A model generated the notes under the pieces. It did no database searches and had not been told where the DNA came from. It saw nothing but the letters and a program-made list of their open reading frames with translations. Source: Lacipirellula limnantheis (GTDB lineage Bacteria; Planctomycetota; Planctomycetia; Pirellulales; Lacipirellulaceae). Taken from it: a DNA stretch of 64,000 nt. The DNA lies in the NCBI RefSeq assembly GCF_007746075.1, contig NZ_CP036339.1, positions 186,001-250,000 on the forward strand. The letters are read 5' to 3'. Shown here piece by piece: positions 17,324 through 25,225 of the stretch (positions are counted from its first letter, which is position 1; every line of letters starts with the position of its first letter). Made by a program: the position numbers and the translations under genes.

Positions 17324-18333
17324 ACGCCGACGACTCGCTCCATTCGCTCGACGACTTGGCTGGAAGGGTGCTGGACGAACAGGCGCCGTTGGAGACGGCC
17401 GCAATGGCTGCGCTGTCGGCCGACGAGCGGCGGCGGCTGGTCGATTTGCAGTGGATCGATGCGCTGCTGGCGCATGGATCGTCGGCGGAAGCGGCGGCGG
17501 TTGAACGGTCGGTGGCAGCTGTGCTGGCGGGGTTAGCGGGGGCCGCTAAGCCGCGAGAGGCTGTGATCCGGGGAGAGCGCGCGGCTCGGCGGCGGTGGTT
17601 GCCGGCGGTGAGTTTGTCGTCGCTCGCCGCGGCGGCACTGGTGACGTTGGCGATCGGAGTCTGGTGGCAGCGCGGTTCGCAGCAGGCGATGGCGATGGTC
17701 GAGCGCTCGTATCAGGCGGCGCTCGCGCCGCTCGATCGGACTTACGACGTGACCGTCGAGCGGACGGGCGGGTCGATGCGGTCATTGAAGTCGACGTTGA
17801 CCGTACGCGGCGGCGACAAGTTTTTGTTTGAGCAGCGGGGGCCGTTGGGCGGAGTGTACCGCCTGGGGACCGACGGCCATGGGTATTGGTTTATTCCGCC
17901 CACGGGTTCGATTGTGCGGGCCGAGACCGACGCGTTTCTGCCGGCGTGGATGCGCCGGGCCTCGACCGATTTGCCGACGCTGCAGGTGTCGACGCTGCTA
18001 GCGCGGATGCGGGACTACTACCAACTCCAGCGGTTGCCCGACGAAGCGTTGGCGCCGGGCAGCCGGGAGCTATCGCATCTGCGGGCAAACTGGTCGGCGG
18101 GACGACCGCTGGGCTGGAAGCCGGGGCGCCTGCCGCCGGAGCAGGTCGAACTGTGGGCCGACCCCGTTAGCGGCGTCGTCGAGCAACTGGTGCTGACGCT
18201 GCCAACCGACGAACGCCGGCGGGCGCGCCGCGTGACGCTGCGACTGGCGGAGGAGAAGAATTTGGATGAGAGCGCGTATCGCGCCGAGACGTATGCGCCG
18301 GACCGGGAGTCGGTGATGGCGCCGGGGGCGTGA
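17320..18333 (+). CDS. Membrane-anchored anti-sigma-like protein
   Basis: A 337-residue protein. The cytoplasmic N-terminus (about 1-90) contains an acidic helical region (SADERRRLVDLQWIDALLA) like those that bind sigma factors. There is one TM helix at about 94-115 (LPAVSLSSLAAAALVTLAIG). A long periplasmic domain follows, with LKSTLTVRGGDKFLFEQRGP and YWFIPPTGSIVRAETDA. That resembles LolA-like or FecR-adjacent sensor domains, though I cannot name it firmly. Coupling to the sigma gene by a 4-nt overlap supports the anti-sigma role. Family assignment is inference from layout. Confidence 0.75.
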   Translation: MNADDSLHSLDDLAGRVLDEQAPLETAAMAALSADERRRLVDLQWIDALLAHGSSAEAAAVERSVAAVLAGLAGAAKPREAVIRGERAARRRWLPAVSLSSLAAAALVTLAIGVWWQRGSQQAMAMVERSYQAALAPLDRTYDVTVERTGGSMRSLKSTLTVRGGDKFLFEQRGPLGGVYRLGTDGHGYWFIPPTGSIVRAETDAFLPAWMRRASTDLPTLQVSTLLARMRDYYQLQRLPDEALAPGSRELSHLRANWSAGRPLGWKPGRLPPEQVELWADPVSGVVEQLVLTLPTDERRRARRVTLRLAEEKNLDESAYRAETYAPDRESVMAPGA

Positions 18334-18367
18334 GTGAATGGCGCACGATGCGGCGTGAAACACAACC

Positions 18368-18408
18368 CCTCTGGTCCCCTCCGCTTGAAGGGGAGGGAGC
18401 CAGAGAGG
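18368..18408. terminator. Hairpin between convergent genes
   Basis: CCTCTGGTCCCCTCCGCTTG continues into the near-complement GGGGAGGGAGCCAGAGAGG, forming a stem with a short loop. It sits between the convergent anti-sigma and phosphoesterase genes and could terminate both. A closely related sequence occurs at 55718-55744. Confidence 0.5.
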
Positions 18409-18425
18409 TTTGCCCCGCGACAAAA

Positions 18426-20354
18426 TTAGGGTGACGCGGCGGTTTGGGCCTCAGGTTCGGCGGGCGCGGCGGCGGCCGGCGGGACCGGCGTGTTCGTCGC
18501 CATGCGCTTGTCGATCTTCATCGTATCGAAGAGCCGCCCTTCGAGGTCGAACGCCTTGAACTCCAACGTGCGGCCGTTCACCGACGCGATGCAGTAGTGG
18601 TGGCCGTGCTTCACGTTGTTTTGGAACCAGGGTTTGATCGGGCCGGCCGTTTCAAGCCCGCCCCCTGCGCCGCCGGTGACCATGTAAATGGTGCCGTCCT
18701 GCTCCTGGATCTTATCGGCCTTCATCGGCCACGAGCGTTCGTAGCTGTGGATGTGGCCGTTCCAAACGACGTCGACGCCGTAGCGATCGTAGAGGGGCAC
18801 TAGCGCGCGGATGCGCGTGTCGCCGTACTCGGAGCGTTCGCCCTTCCACATGTCGCCGTAGTCGTCTTCGTCGGAGGAGTAAGACGGATGGTGGTAGCAG
18901 ACGAACTTCCACGTGGCGTTGGAATCGGCGAGTTGCGATTCGAGCCACTTGTATTGTTCGCTGTCGGGATCGACGCGCTTGTTCGAATCGATCATGAAAA
19001 ACTGTGAATTGCCGTAACGGAAGGTGTAGTAGTACTCAGGATCGGGAACCGAGACGTAGTTGTAATAGTGGGCGGCGTTTTGCTCGTGGTTGCCGATGGA
19101 GGGGAAGAACGGAGAGCGCGACGCCAGCGGCTGCATGCCAGGGAAGAATTCATGGACCCATTGGTCCTTGTTGGGGCCGCTATCGACGAGATCGCCGGCG
19201 ATGATCGTGAAGTTGGGGCGTTGCATCCAGAGTTGATCGGTCAGTTGCTTGCAGGCCTTCGGATTCCCCTGAGTGTCGCCGAGGATGCCGAAGGAATAGG
19301 GCGTCTCCTCGTTATTGGCCGTTTGGAAGGTGAGGAGCGGGCTGCGGATCGAGCGGCCGCGGTCGTCGGTGGCTTCGACGACGTAGGCGTAAGGCGATTG
19401 GGCTTCGAGATCAGTGAGGCGGATCTCGTGGATCGTGGCCTCTTCGCCGACGGCTTCCTTGCCGAGCTCGCCCGTTTCGCCGTAAAGAACCTTGCCCTTT
19501 GCCGGTCGAGAAGTCTCCCACATGACGGTGATGCCGTCCTGCGTAACGAACTGCAAGTAGGGAGTGATCACGAACGTCATGTCGTCGGAAGTCTCGACCG
19601 CGTCAAGTTTCGTGAGATCGCTGCTGTGGTCGAATTCATGCTTCACCCATTTATCGGTAGCGGTGAGATCGTAGACGGCGACGTCGCGGATGAGGCCCTG
19701 ATGGCACACGAACTCGTCGTGGTCGAACGTCGCGCCAATAACGTAGGGGGCGTAGCGCGTTTCGTAAACGGGTCCGTGCTGCTCGTCGCTCACGGCGTCG
19801 AGCTCGCCGTTGACGTAGAGCCGCATTTCGGCGCCGTCGTAGGTGGCGACGACGTGGTAGTACTTGCCGAGTTCATACTTCGTCTTGCCTTCGAGAATCG
19901 TCGCTTTGCCGTTGCCGTCGTCGGAGCCGCTAGCGGAGACCGCGAAGCGGAAGACGCGATCGTTGTAACCGAGAAGGAACCCCTTCTCGCCGTCGCCGTC
20001 GGCTTCGAATTGGCCGATGATGGCGCCTTGCGGATTGGGGGCTTCAATGACGACCCATGCGGAAAGGGTGAAGTAGCGATCTGGCTTCGGGGCGGTTTCG
20101 TCGGTGATTTCGAGATAGTCCTGCACGCCGTCGCAACGGAGCGCGGCGCCAAGTTTGTCGGTGACGAGCTGGGGGGCGCCGAAGATCTTGGCGTCGGGAC
20201 CGAGACGGGCCTCGACCTTGCCGTCGGTAACCGTCGACTTGTTGAAGAACCAATGGGAGACGGGGTCGGGGCCTTCGTGGGCGAGCGAGACGTGCGTCGT
20301 CGTGAGGCAGCAAAGCGACGCCAGGACGGCGGCGCATGTGACGTAACGAGGCAT
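18426..20354 (-). CDS. Secreted purple-acid-phosphatase-like enzyme with LamG domain
   Basis: A 642-residue exported protein. The signal peptide is at about residues 1-25. A concanavalin-like LamG domain spans about 40-240 (YLEITDETAPKPDRYFTLSA, ARYAPYVIGATF-type strands). A fibronectin-like purple acid phosphatase N-domain follows (LQFVTQDGITVMWETSRPAK). The calcineurin-type metallophosphoesterase domain has all metal motifs: ILGDTQGN, GDLVDSG, GNHEQN, CYHHPSYSS and NGHIHSYER. It should hydrolyse phosphate esters outside the cytoplasm; the LamG part may bind glycans. The C-terminus is Ala/Pro-rich. I used the inner ATG at 20354, which starts a clean signal peptide, not the frame opening at 20513. 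Confidence 0.9.
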   Translation of the reverse strand: MPRYVTCAAVLASLCCLTTTHVSLAHEGPDPVSHWFFNKSTVTDGKVEARLGPDAKIFGAPQLVTDKLGAALRCDGVQDYLEITDETAPKPDRYFTLSAWVVIEAPNPQGAIIGQFEADGDGEKGFLLGYNDRVFRFAVSASGSDDGNGKATILEGKTKYELGKYYHVVATYDGAEMRLYVNGELDAVSDEQHGPVYETRYAPYVIGATFDHDEFVCHQGLIRDVAVYDLTATDKWVKHEFDHSSDLTKLDAVETSDDMTFVITPYLQFVTQDGITVMWETSRPAKGKVLYGETGELGKEAVGEEATIHEIRLTDLEAQSPYAYVVEATDDRGRSIRSPLLTFQTANNEETPYSFGILGDTQGNPKACKQLTDQLWMQRPNFTIIAGDLVDSGPNKDQWVHEFFPGMQPLASRSPFFPSIGNHEQNAAHYYNYVSVPDPEYYYTFRYGNSQFFMIDSNKRVDPDSEQYKWLESQLADSNATWKFVCYHHPSYSSDEDDYGDMWKGERSEYGDTRIRALVPLYDRYGVDVVWNGHIHSYERSWPMKADKIQEQDGTIYMVTGGAGGGLETAGPIKPWFQNNVKHGHHYCIASVNGRTLEFKAFDLEGRLFDTMKIDKRMATNTPVPPAAAAPAEPEAQTAASP

Positions 20355-20631
20355 GGCGGGGGGCTCCGGTGGACGAGCGGTCGGGAGGGCGAATGCTGCC
20401 GCGGCGCGCATCGTGGGCGTGCGACGAATGGACGGATGATAGCGGCCAAGCGTGAAGAATCGGCGCGCTGTTAGCAGTATAAACACAGCCCGGGCGACCG
20501 GCTCGGAGTTCATGCGCAGCGAGGCCGACGATTTGCGGGGAAGAATTCGGCCGTGAAGCGATGCATGAGTCGCTAGAGAGAATCAAGCGGATGACGTTGG
20601 CCGGCGATCAATCTCTTGGCGCTCTTGCCGC

Positions 20632-22104
20632 CTAGCGAGCCCTGCTGCGGCCAAAAAGCATCGCGGCGCCCAGGAGACAGAGGGTGGCGGCCGCTGGTTC
20701 GGGGATGGCGGCGACGGCCGCGGCGGCGCCGCCCAGCGATTGGCCGAAATGTGCGGTGAGGATGGCGAGGTCGAGATCGTCGACGACGCCGTCGTGGTTG
20801 CCGTCCGCGGCGAGTCCGCCGCCGCTGACGCCGAAAGCGCGTTGCCAGACGAGCAGGTCGTTGCCGTCGGCGTCGCCGTCGCCGTCGAAGTCGCCCGGCT
20901 GCGCGACGACGGCGGATTGAACGGAGAGCTGAAGTTGGTACAGCTGCACGTTGGTCGTCGAGCCCGAGACGCGGACGTAGTACTGCCCGGCTGCGGGGAG
21001 GCTGACGGCGGCGAGCGACTCGACCAGGCCGGCAGCCGAGCTACTGGCCGTACCGAGGAGCGTCGTGCCGTTCGTGCCGTACACGGCTAGCGTGAGATCA
21101 TTCCGGGCGTTCGCGTCGAATGACGACTGCGCGCCCCCTTCGGCCCCCTGAAAGAAGACGCCGCCCAGGGGCGTGAGCGTCACGTCGAGGAGCGACGCCG
21201 AGTTGACGGTGAAGCTGAAGAAGTCGAAGTCGCTGGAGTTCGCGATACTGACGAAGTCGGTCTCGTTGGCGCCAACCGATTGGCCCGACGCTGCGGCGGC
21301 GCCGATCAACTTTGAGCCGCCGGCGGCGATGGCGCCAAGACTGGTGGCAAGACCAAATGAATCGTTGCCCGCGCCGTTGTTGGTCTTTTCGAGCGCGTCG
21401 CCGTACAAACCGTGGAGTCCGCGGACGTCGTCGAGCTGAGGGCCGTCAAAGCTTGTGTCGATGAAGGGTTCCATTAGTAGATGGTCGCTCGACGATTCAA
21501 TATGGAGCAGACCGAAGGCATGACCCAACTCGTGCATCACGGTGTTGCGAAGCTGGCGGTAATTGTTGGCGGAGTTGCTGTAGAAGGCAGTCTCGCCGGT
21601 GTCGATCACCATGTCGCCGTTGTTAGGGAGATAGGTGTAGGCGAGCGTGCCGTTTGGGCCGTCGATGGCGGCGCCGCCGATGCGAATGTCGCCGCGCACG
21701 CCGAGCGCGCCGGCGGCGTTGCCCCCCATCTGGACGCCGTTGTCGTTCGGTTCGTAGACGAAGTTGATGCCGCCGAGCTCGGTCCAGCGATCGAAGGACT
21801 CTTGAAACAAACTGAACCAGGGCCGCGCGCTGAAATTGTTGCCGCCCGAGCTGACGCCGAACAGGCCGTCGAGGTAAGAGATGAGATTGCTGGAACCTTC
21901 GCTGACGATCGACGTGCCGTCGGCGACAAGGCTCCAGGTGATCGTGGCGCCGTCCCCCTGCACGCCGGTGGAGCCGGAAGCGGTCGTGCTCCAGCGATCG
22001 TCGGGAATGTAGGCGGCGGCGTCGCGACCGACGGCAAACGTGGCGACGAGCGCCGTCAGCGCGGCGAGCAAGAGCGACGTTGGCTTGGCGGGGTGTTGCA
22101 GCAT
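20632..22104 (-). CDS. Secreted matrixin-like metalloprotease with dockerin and PEP-CTERM
   Basis: A 490-residue protein. The signal peptide is at about residues 1-31 (LLLAALTALVATFAVGRDAA). The catalytic domain has the zinc motif HELGHAFGLLH (HExxHxxGxxH) and a downstream Met-turn-like LLMEPF, as in matrixins. A pre-peptidase-like beta domain follows (SSDFDFFSFTVNSASLLDVT, YYVRVSG). A dockerin-like pair of DxDxDGxx loops (GDFDGDGDADGND, ADGNHDGVVDD) comes next. The end is IPEPAAATLCLLGAAMLFG plus a basic tail. It probably degrades proteins at or outside the surface. ATG at 22104 was chosen; 22128 is also possible, and neither has a strong ribosome-binding site. Confidence 0.9.
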   Translation of the reverse strand: MLQHPAKPTSLLLAALTALVATFAVGRDAAAYIPDDRWSTTASGSTGVQGDGATITWSLVADGTSIVSEGSSNLISYLDGLFGVSSGGNNFSARPWFSLFQESFDRWTELGGINFVYEPNDNGVQMGGNAAGALGVRGDIRIGGAAIDGPNGTLAYTYLPNNGDMVIDTGETAFYSNSANNYRQLRNTVMHELGHAFGLLHIESSSDHLLMEPFIDTSFDGPQLDDVRGLHGLYGDALEKTNNGAGNDSFGLATSLGAIAAGGSKLIGAAAASGQSVGANETDFVSIANSSDFDFFSFTVNSASLLDVTLTPLGGVFFQGAEGGAQSSFDANARNDLTLAVYGTNGTTLLGTASSSAAGLVESLAAVSLPAAGQYYVRVSGSTTNVQLYQLQLSVQSAVVAQPGDFDGDGDADGNDLLVWQRAFGVSGGGLAADGNHDGVVDDLDLAILTAHFGQSLGGAAAAVAAIPEPAAATLCLLGAAMLFGRSRAR

Positions 22105-22278
22105 GGTTCGGTGACTCGATCGTAACATGAGCCCGGAAAGTACGGGCAGAGCAGAAGCGTTTTCCGGGGGCAAAGTTAATGACGGGCGGCGGCCCCTGTT
22201 GGAAGGCTGGCGGCGTTTTTGATTCAACGCTCGCGTCAAAGGGGCTGCCGCCCGCGGCAACAAGCGAAGCTGAACCCA

Positions 22279-23055
22279 TCAGCTTGTCAAACGGCGCAGG
22301 CGATAGGCTCGCCATCCGGCGGCGGCAATGATCGCGACCAGTCCGGCGGTCGCCGAGGGCTCGGGAACCGGCGTTACCGTCGCTTCGCCGGTTGTCGGCG
22401 GCGTGCATGTTTGCATGCCTGTAAGGGCGAGGGCTTGGAGGGCGGCGCTGGCGCCATCGGATCCGTCGCCGGTCGTGCCGCCGGCCGCGACGATCTGATC
22501 GAGGTAACTCGTCAGGTCGGTTTGGAACGTCGTGTAAGTCGCGAGATTTTCTTCGAGCGTTGCTTGCTTCTCGGTAAGCGTTTCGATTTGCAGCGTTAGC
22601 ATGTCTTGTGCGGAAGTGATCCAATCAACGATTCGCGCGAGACGAGTTTCGGAAAGATCGTCGCGAGCTTCATACGTTGCCAGCAGGTCGGCATAGAATG
22701 TCAGGTCGTCGTTGGCCCTGGCGACGTAGTCGTCGATGTGTTCGATCGTCCGCTCGACGCCAGTGAGGAACCAGTCGTAGCGATCCACCAGCCATTCGGT
22801 TTCGTCGACGAGGTCGGCGTAGTCGTCCGTGCTGTAGTAGTCCGTACTGTCGTCAGCGACCCCCTCGTCGTAGGCCGACATGATGTCGGCGAGCTGATCT
22901 TCGAAGCGGTTCTGAATGACCTCGACGTCAAGGCCGCCGTGGCCGCGACCGCCATGCCGGTGGCCGCCGCCGGCGAAGCTGATCAATCCGGCAAGCGCGG
23001 GTGACGCGGCGAACAGTATGACGAGGTAGGCGGAGAGGGAAAGGGTGCGTGTCAT
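22279..23055 (-). CDS. Secreted coiled-coil PEP-CTERM protein
   Basis: A 258-residue protein. The signal peptide is at about residues 1-22 (TRTLSLSAYLVILFAASPAL). A short Gly/His segment (GGGHRHGGRGHGG, about 29-41) could bind metal. A long acidic helical region follows, at about 45-190 (TEWLVDRYDWFLTGVERTIE, LTLQIETLTEKQATLEENLA), predicted as coiled coil. The end is VPEPSATAGLVAIIAAAGW plus a basic tail. There is no enzyme motif. It lies between the protease and the repeat-rich surface protein in the same orientation, with gaps of about 170 and 70 nt, so co-expression is possible. Confidence 0.8.
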   Translation of the reverse strand: MTRTLSLSAYLVILFAASPALAGLISFAGGGHRHGGRGHGGLDVEVIQNRFEDQLADIMSAYDEGVADDSTDYYSTDDYADLVDETEWLVDRYDWFLTGVERTIEHIDDYVARANDDLTFYADLLATYEARDDLSETRLARIVDWITSAQDMLTLQIETLTEKQATLEENLATYTTFQTDLTSYLDQIVAAGGTTGDGSDGASAALQALALTGMQTCTPPTTGEATVTPVPEPSATAGLVAIIAAAGWRAYRLRRLTS

Positions 23056-23127
23056 GATGCTGTTCCTTTAGCAGAAAGCGTGGTTGAGTTGCGGGGAGGG
23101 CGAGACTCGGCCCGGGGGTTGCGGGAA

Positions 23128-24063
23128 CTACCGCTGGAAGCCACGGTAGAAGAAGCCCATCGCGCGGTCGCCGACGCCGAACATGCCGAAGCCGCTGCCG
23201 CCGTGGCCGCAGCGCGCGAAAAAGTCTTGCTGTTCGCCTAGGCCGAGGTTCGTCGCGCCGCCGACGACGGCGGTATCCGCCACGGTCGCCGCGTCGTCTG
23301 CATTGGCGCTGACGACATTTAGATCGCCGTCGATTTGGCCGTTGTGCGTCAGCGAATTGTCGCCGGCGCCGAGTCGTGCGAAGACGCTATCGGCAATCAC
23401 TGCCGTCCCGGCGATTGTGATCACGTCGTCGCCGTCGCGGCCGTCGTAGACCACGGAGCCGTCGATCGTGCCGGCGACCGTTACCGTATTGTCGCCATCG
23501 CCCAGCGAGAGCTTCAGGTTGCGTTCGATCTCAGCTGCGGCGTCGATCGTCACCTGGTCGTCGCCGTCGCCTCCCTTGATGCTGAGCCGGCCGATCGCGC
23601 CGCTGATCTCGACCGTGTTGTCGCCGTCTCCGAGTTGTAGTGCGGCCGAGCTCTCAATCGTCGCATTGAGCGTCACAACGTCGTCGCCGTCGCCGCCGCG
23701 ATAATTGACGTCGTCGACGGCCGTGCCCGACACCTGAAACGTGTTATTGCCGTTGCCCAGGCGGGCATAGACAGTGTCGACGACGTTGCTGCCGAGCGTG
23801 ACGGTGACGGAGTTGTCGGCGCCAGCGGTCCGATCGAGATTAATGCGGACGTCGTCCGTGACCCCGGTCAAGACGTCGGCGTCGGCGATGACGACGCCAT
23901 TGTCGGTGACCCGGTAGGCGCCTGCGCTGACGGCGACGATCTCCACCGCGCCGTCGGCGTCGCCGGAAACGATGAGATCGCCGCCAGCCGAGACGGCGGC
24001 GGTGACCGCGAGCGCCCGGCGGTTTTCCAATGATTCGAAGGTTCTCAGTCGTCGATAGGTCAT
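23128..24063 (-). CDS. Surface protein with LEPR-XLL-like start and RTX-like repeats
   Basis: A 311-residue protein. It begins TYRRLRTFESLENRRALAVT, a variant of the LEPR-XLL N-terminal motif typical of large planctomycete surface proteins (L-E-x-R-x-L core, here LENRRAL). The body is a run of 20-25-residue units alternating GDGDDxVT and LGDGDNTVxx, which should stack as a beta-roll or parallel beta-helix. The acidic GDGD turns suggest calcium binding. The C-terminus is unusual: it is aromatic and Gly-rich, with one Cys (FFARCGHGGSGFGMFGVG). It is short for this class, which often exceeds 1,000 residues. The ATG at 24063 is used because upstream frame residues look non-coding. Confidence 0.75.
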   Translation of the reverse strand: MTYRRLRTFESLENRRALAVTAAVSAGGDLIVSGDADGAVEIVAVSAGAYRVTDNGVVIADADVLTGVTDDVRINLDRTAGADNSVTVTLGSNVVDTVYARLGNGNNTFQVSGTAVDDVNYRGGDGDDVVTLNATIESSAALQLGDGDNTVEISGAIGRLSIKGGDGDDQVTIDAAAEIERNLKLSLGDGDNTVTVAGTIDGSVVYDGRDGDDVITIAGTAVIADSVFARLGAGDNSLTHNGQIDGDLNVVSANADDAATVADTAVVGGATNLGLGEQQDFFARCGHGGSGFGMFGVGDRAMGFFYRGFQR

Positions 24064-24541
24064 CGCTGCTGCTCCTACGGAAAAAGTGATTCGTGCCCGT
24101 CGGTTCCGGGGGCGAGGGGGCAAAGAAAGGGACGAAGCCGACGCGCAACGTTGCTCGCCTGCAAGTCGCCGGCTGGCCGCTGGAAAGCGCCCACGAGTCG
24201 CCCCGGCCTGCCTCGTCGACTCCGTCCCTGGGCCAACTGACCGGTAAATCAAGGAGAGCGCAACGGGGGCGTTGCGACGCTTGTAGCGGCCCAACCGCCT
24301 GGTTTTTCGCGGGCGACCGCAATTCCGCGACTCGACCGGGCGAGTGGGGTTGAAAGTACAGTCGGACCGCGGATTATTCTGAAATCGGGCGGGCCCGGCT
24401 CGGCCAGCGCCGCGGAAAACGGCAAGAATCGACGAGTCGAAACAATAAAACGGGCCGGCGTTGCGCTGGGTGGCGGGAATCGGTCTTCCAGAGTGGTCTC
24501 GTTACCGACCTGCTATTCGCCCCTGTCCTGAGCGATCTGCC
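24064..24541. other. Divergent intergenic region
   Basis: It lies between the LEPR-XLL-like gene (minus) and an ECF sigma gene (plus), so it probably holds both promoters. No gene, RNA or repeat is recognised. An A-rich segment (AAACAATAAAACGGG) at about 24440 stands out against the GC-rich background. Confidence 0.35.
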
Positions 24542-25225
24542 ATGGGAATAACCGCGACGATGCGTGCCGATTCCTCGAACGATGCCGGCGAGGATCGTAC
24601 TCGCGATGACGTGGCGGCCCTGATCGGCCGTGCGCGACGCGGCAGCGGCGACAGCTTGGGTCGACTGCTGCAGATGTATCGCAATTACCTCATGGTGCTG
24701 GCGGGCACGCAGATTGAGCGGCGGCTACAACCGCGCATGAGCCCCTCGGACGTCGTGCAGGAGACCATGTTGCGGGCCCACGCCAACTTTGGTCAGTTCC
24801 GCGGCGCGTCGGAGCCGGAGTTGATCGGCTGGCTGCGGCAGATCTTGGTCAACAACCTGGCGAAGTTCGTCGAGCAGCACGTGCTCGCGGCTCGTCGCGA
24901 CGTGCGGCGCGAGGTCTCGATCGAACGTTTGGGACGAGCGCTCGAACAATCGACGATTCAACTTGCAGCGCTGCTGCCGGCGGGAAACCGGTCGCCAAGC
25001 GCGGCCGCCCAACAACGCGAAGAGGCCGTGTTGTTGGCCGACCGATTGGCGATGCTGGCGCCCGATTATCGCGAAGTGTTGATTTTGCGGAATCTGCAAG
25101 GCCTGCCGTTCGAAAAGATTGCCGAGCAGATGGAGCGTTCGGTCAGCGCCACGCGGATGCTATGGCTGCGGGCGATCGAAAAGCTGCGCGGGCTGTACGC
25201 CGGGGAGCAATCGCATGAAGAGTGA
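24542..25225 (+). CDS. ECF-type sigma factor paired with a Ser/Thr kinase
   Basis: A 227-residue sigma-70 family protein. Region 2 is at about 45-110 (LQPRMSPSDVVQETMLRAHA, PELIGWLRQILVNNLAKFVE). A longer linker follows (LLPAGNRSPSAAAQQREEAV). Region 4 is at about 160-220 (LAPDYREVLILRNLQGLPFE, RSVSATRMLWLRAIEKLRG). The Ser-rich, longer form resembles the sigma factors that sit beside protein kinases in planctomycetes, where phosphorylation rather than an anti-sigma factor is thought to control them. The kinase gene overlaps its 3' end by 11 nt. ATG at 24542 is the best guess; 24560 is an alternative. Confidence 0.88.
   Translation: MGITATMRADSSNDAGEDRTRDDVAALIGRARRGSGDSLGRLLQMYRNYLMVLAGTQIERRLQPRMSPSDVVQETMLRAHANFGQFRGASEPELIGWLRQILVNNLAKFVEQHVLAARRDVRREVSIERLGRALEQSTIQLAALLPAGNRSPSAAAQQREEAVLLADRLAMLAPDYREVLILRNLQGLPFEKIAEQMERSVSATRMLWLRAIEKLRGLYAGEQSHEE

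Noticed and set aside
19068..20474. 468-residue open frame on the plus strand
   Set aside because: It is the reverse-strand shadow of the purple-acid-phosphatase-like gene in GC-rich DNA; the minus-strand frame has all enzyme motifs.
23128..24063. RTX toxin or haemolysin
   Set aside because: The GDGD units are RTX-like, but there is no toxin domain, no type I secretion genes nearby and the N-terminus is LEPR-XLL-like.
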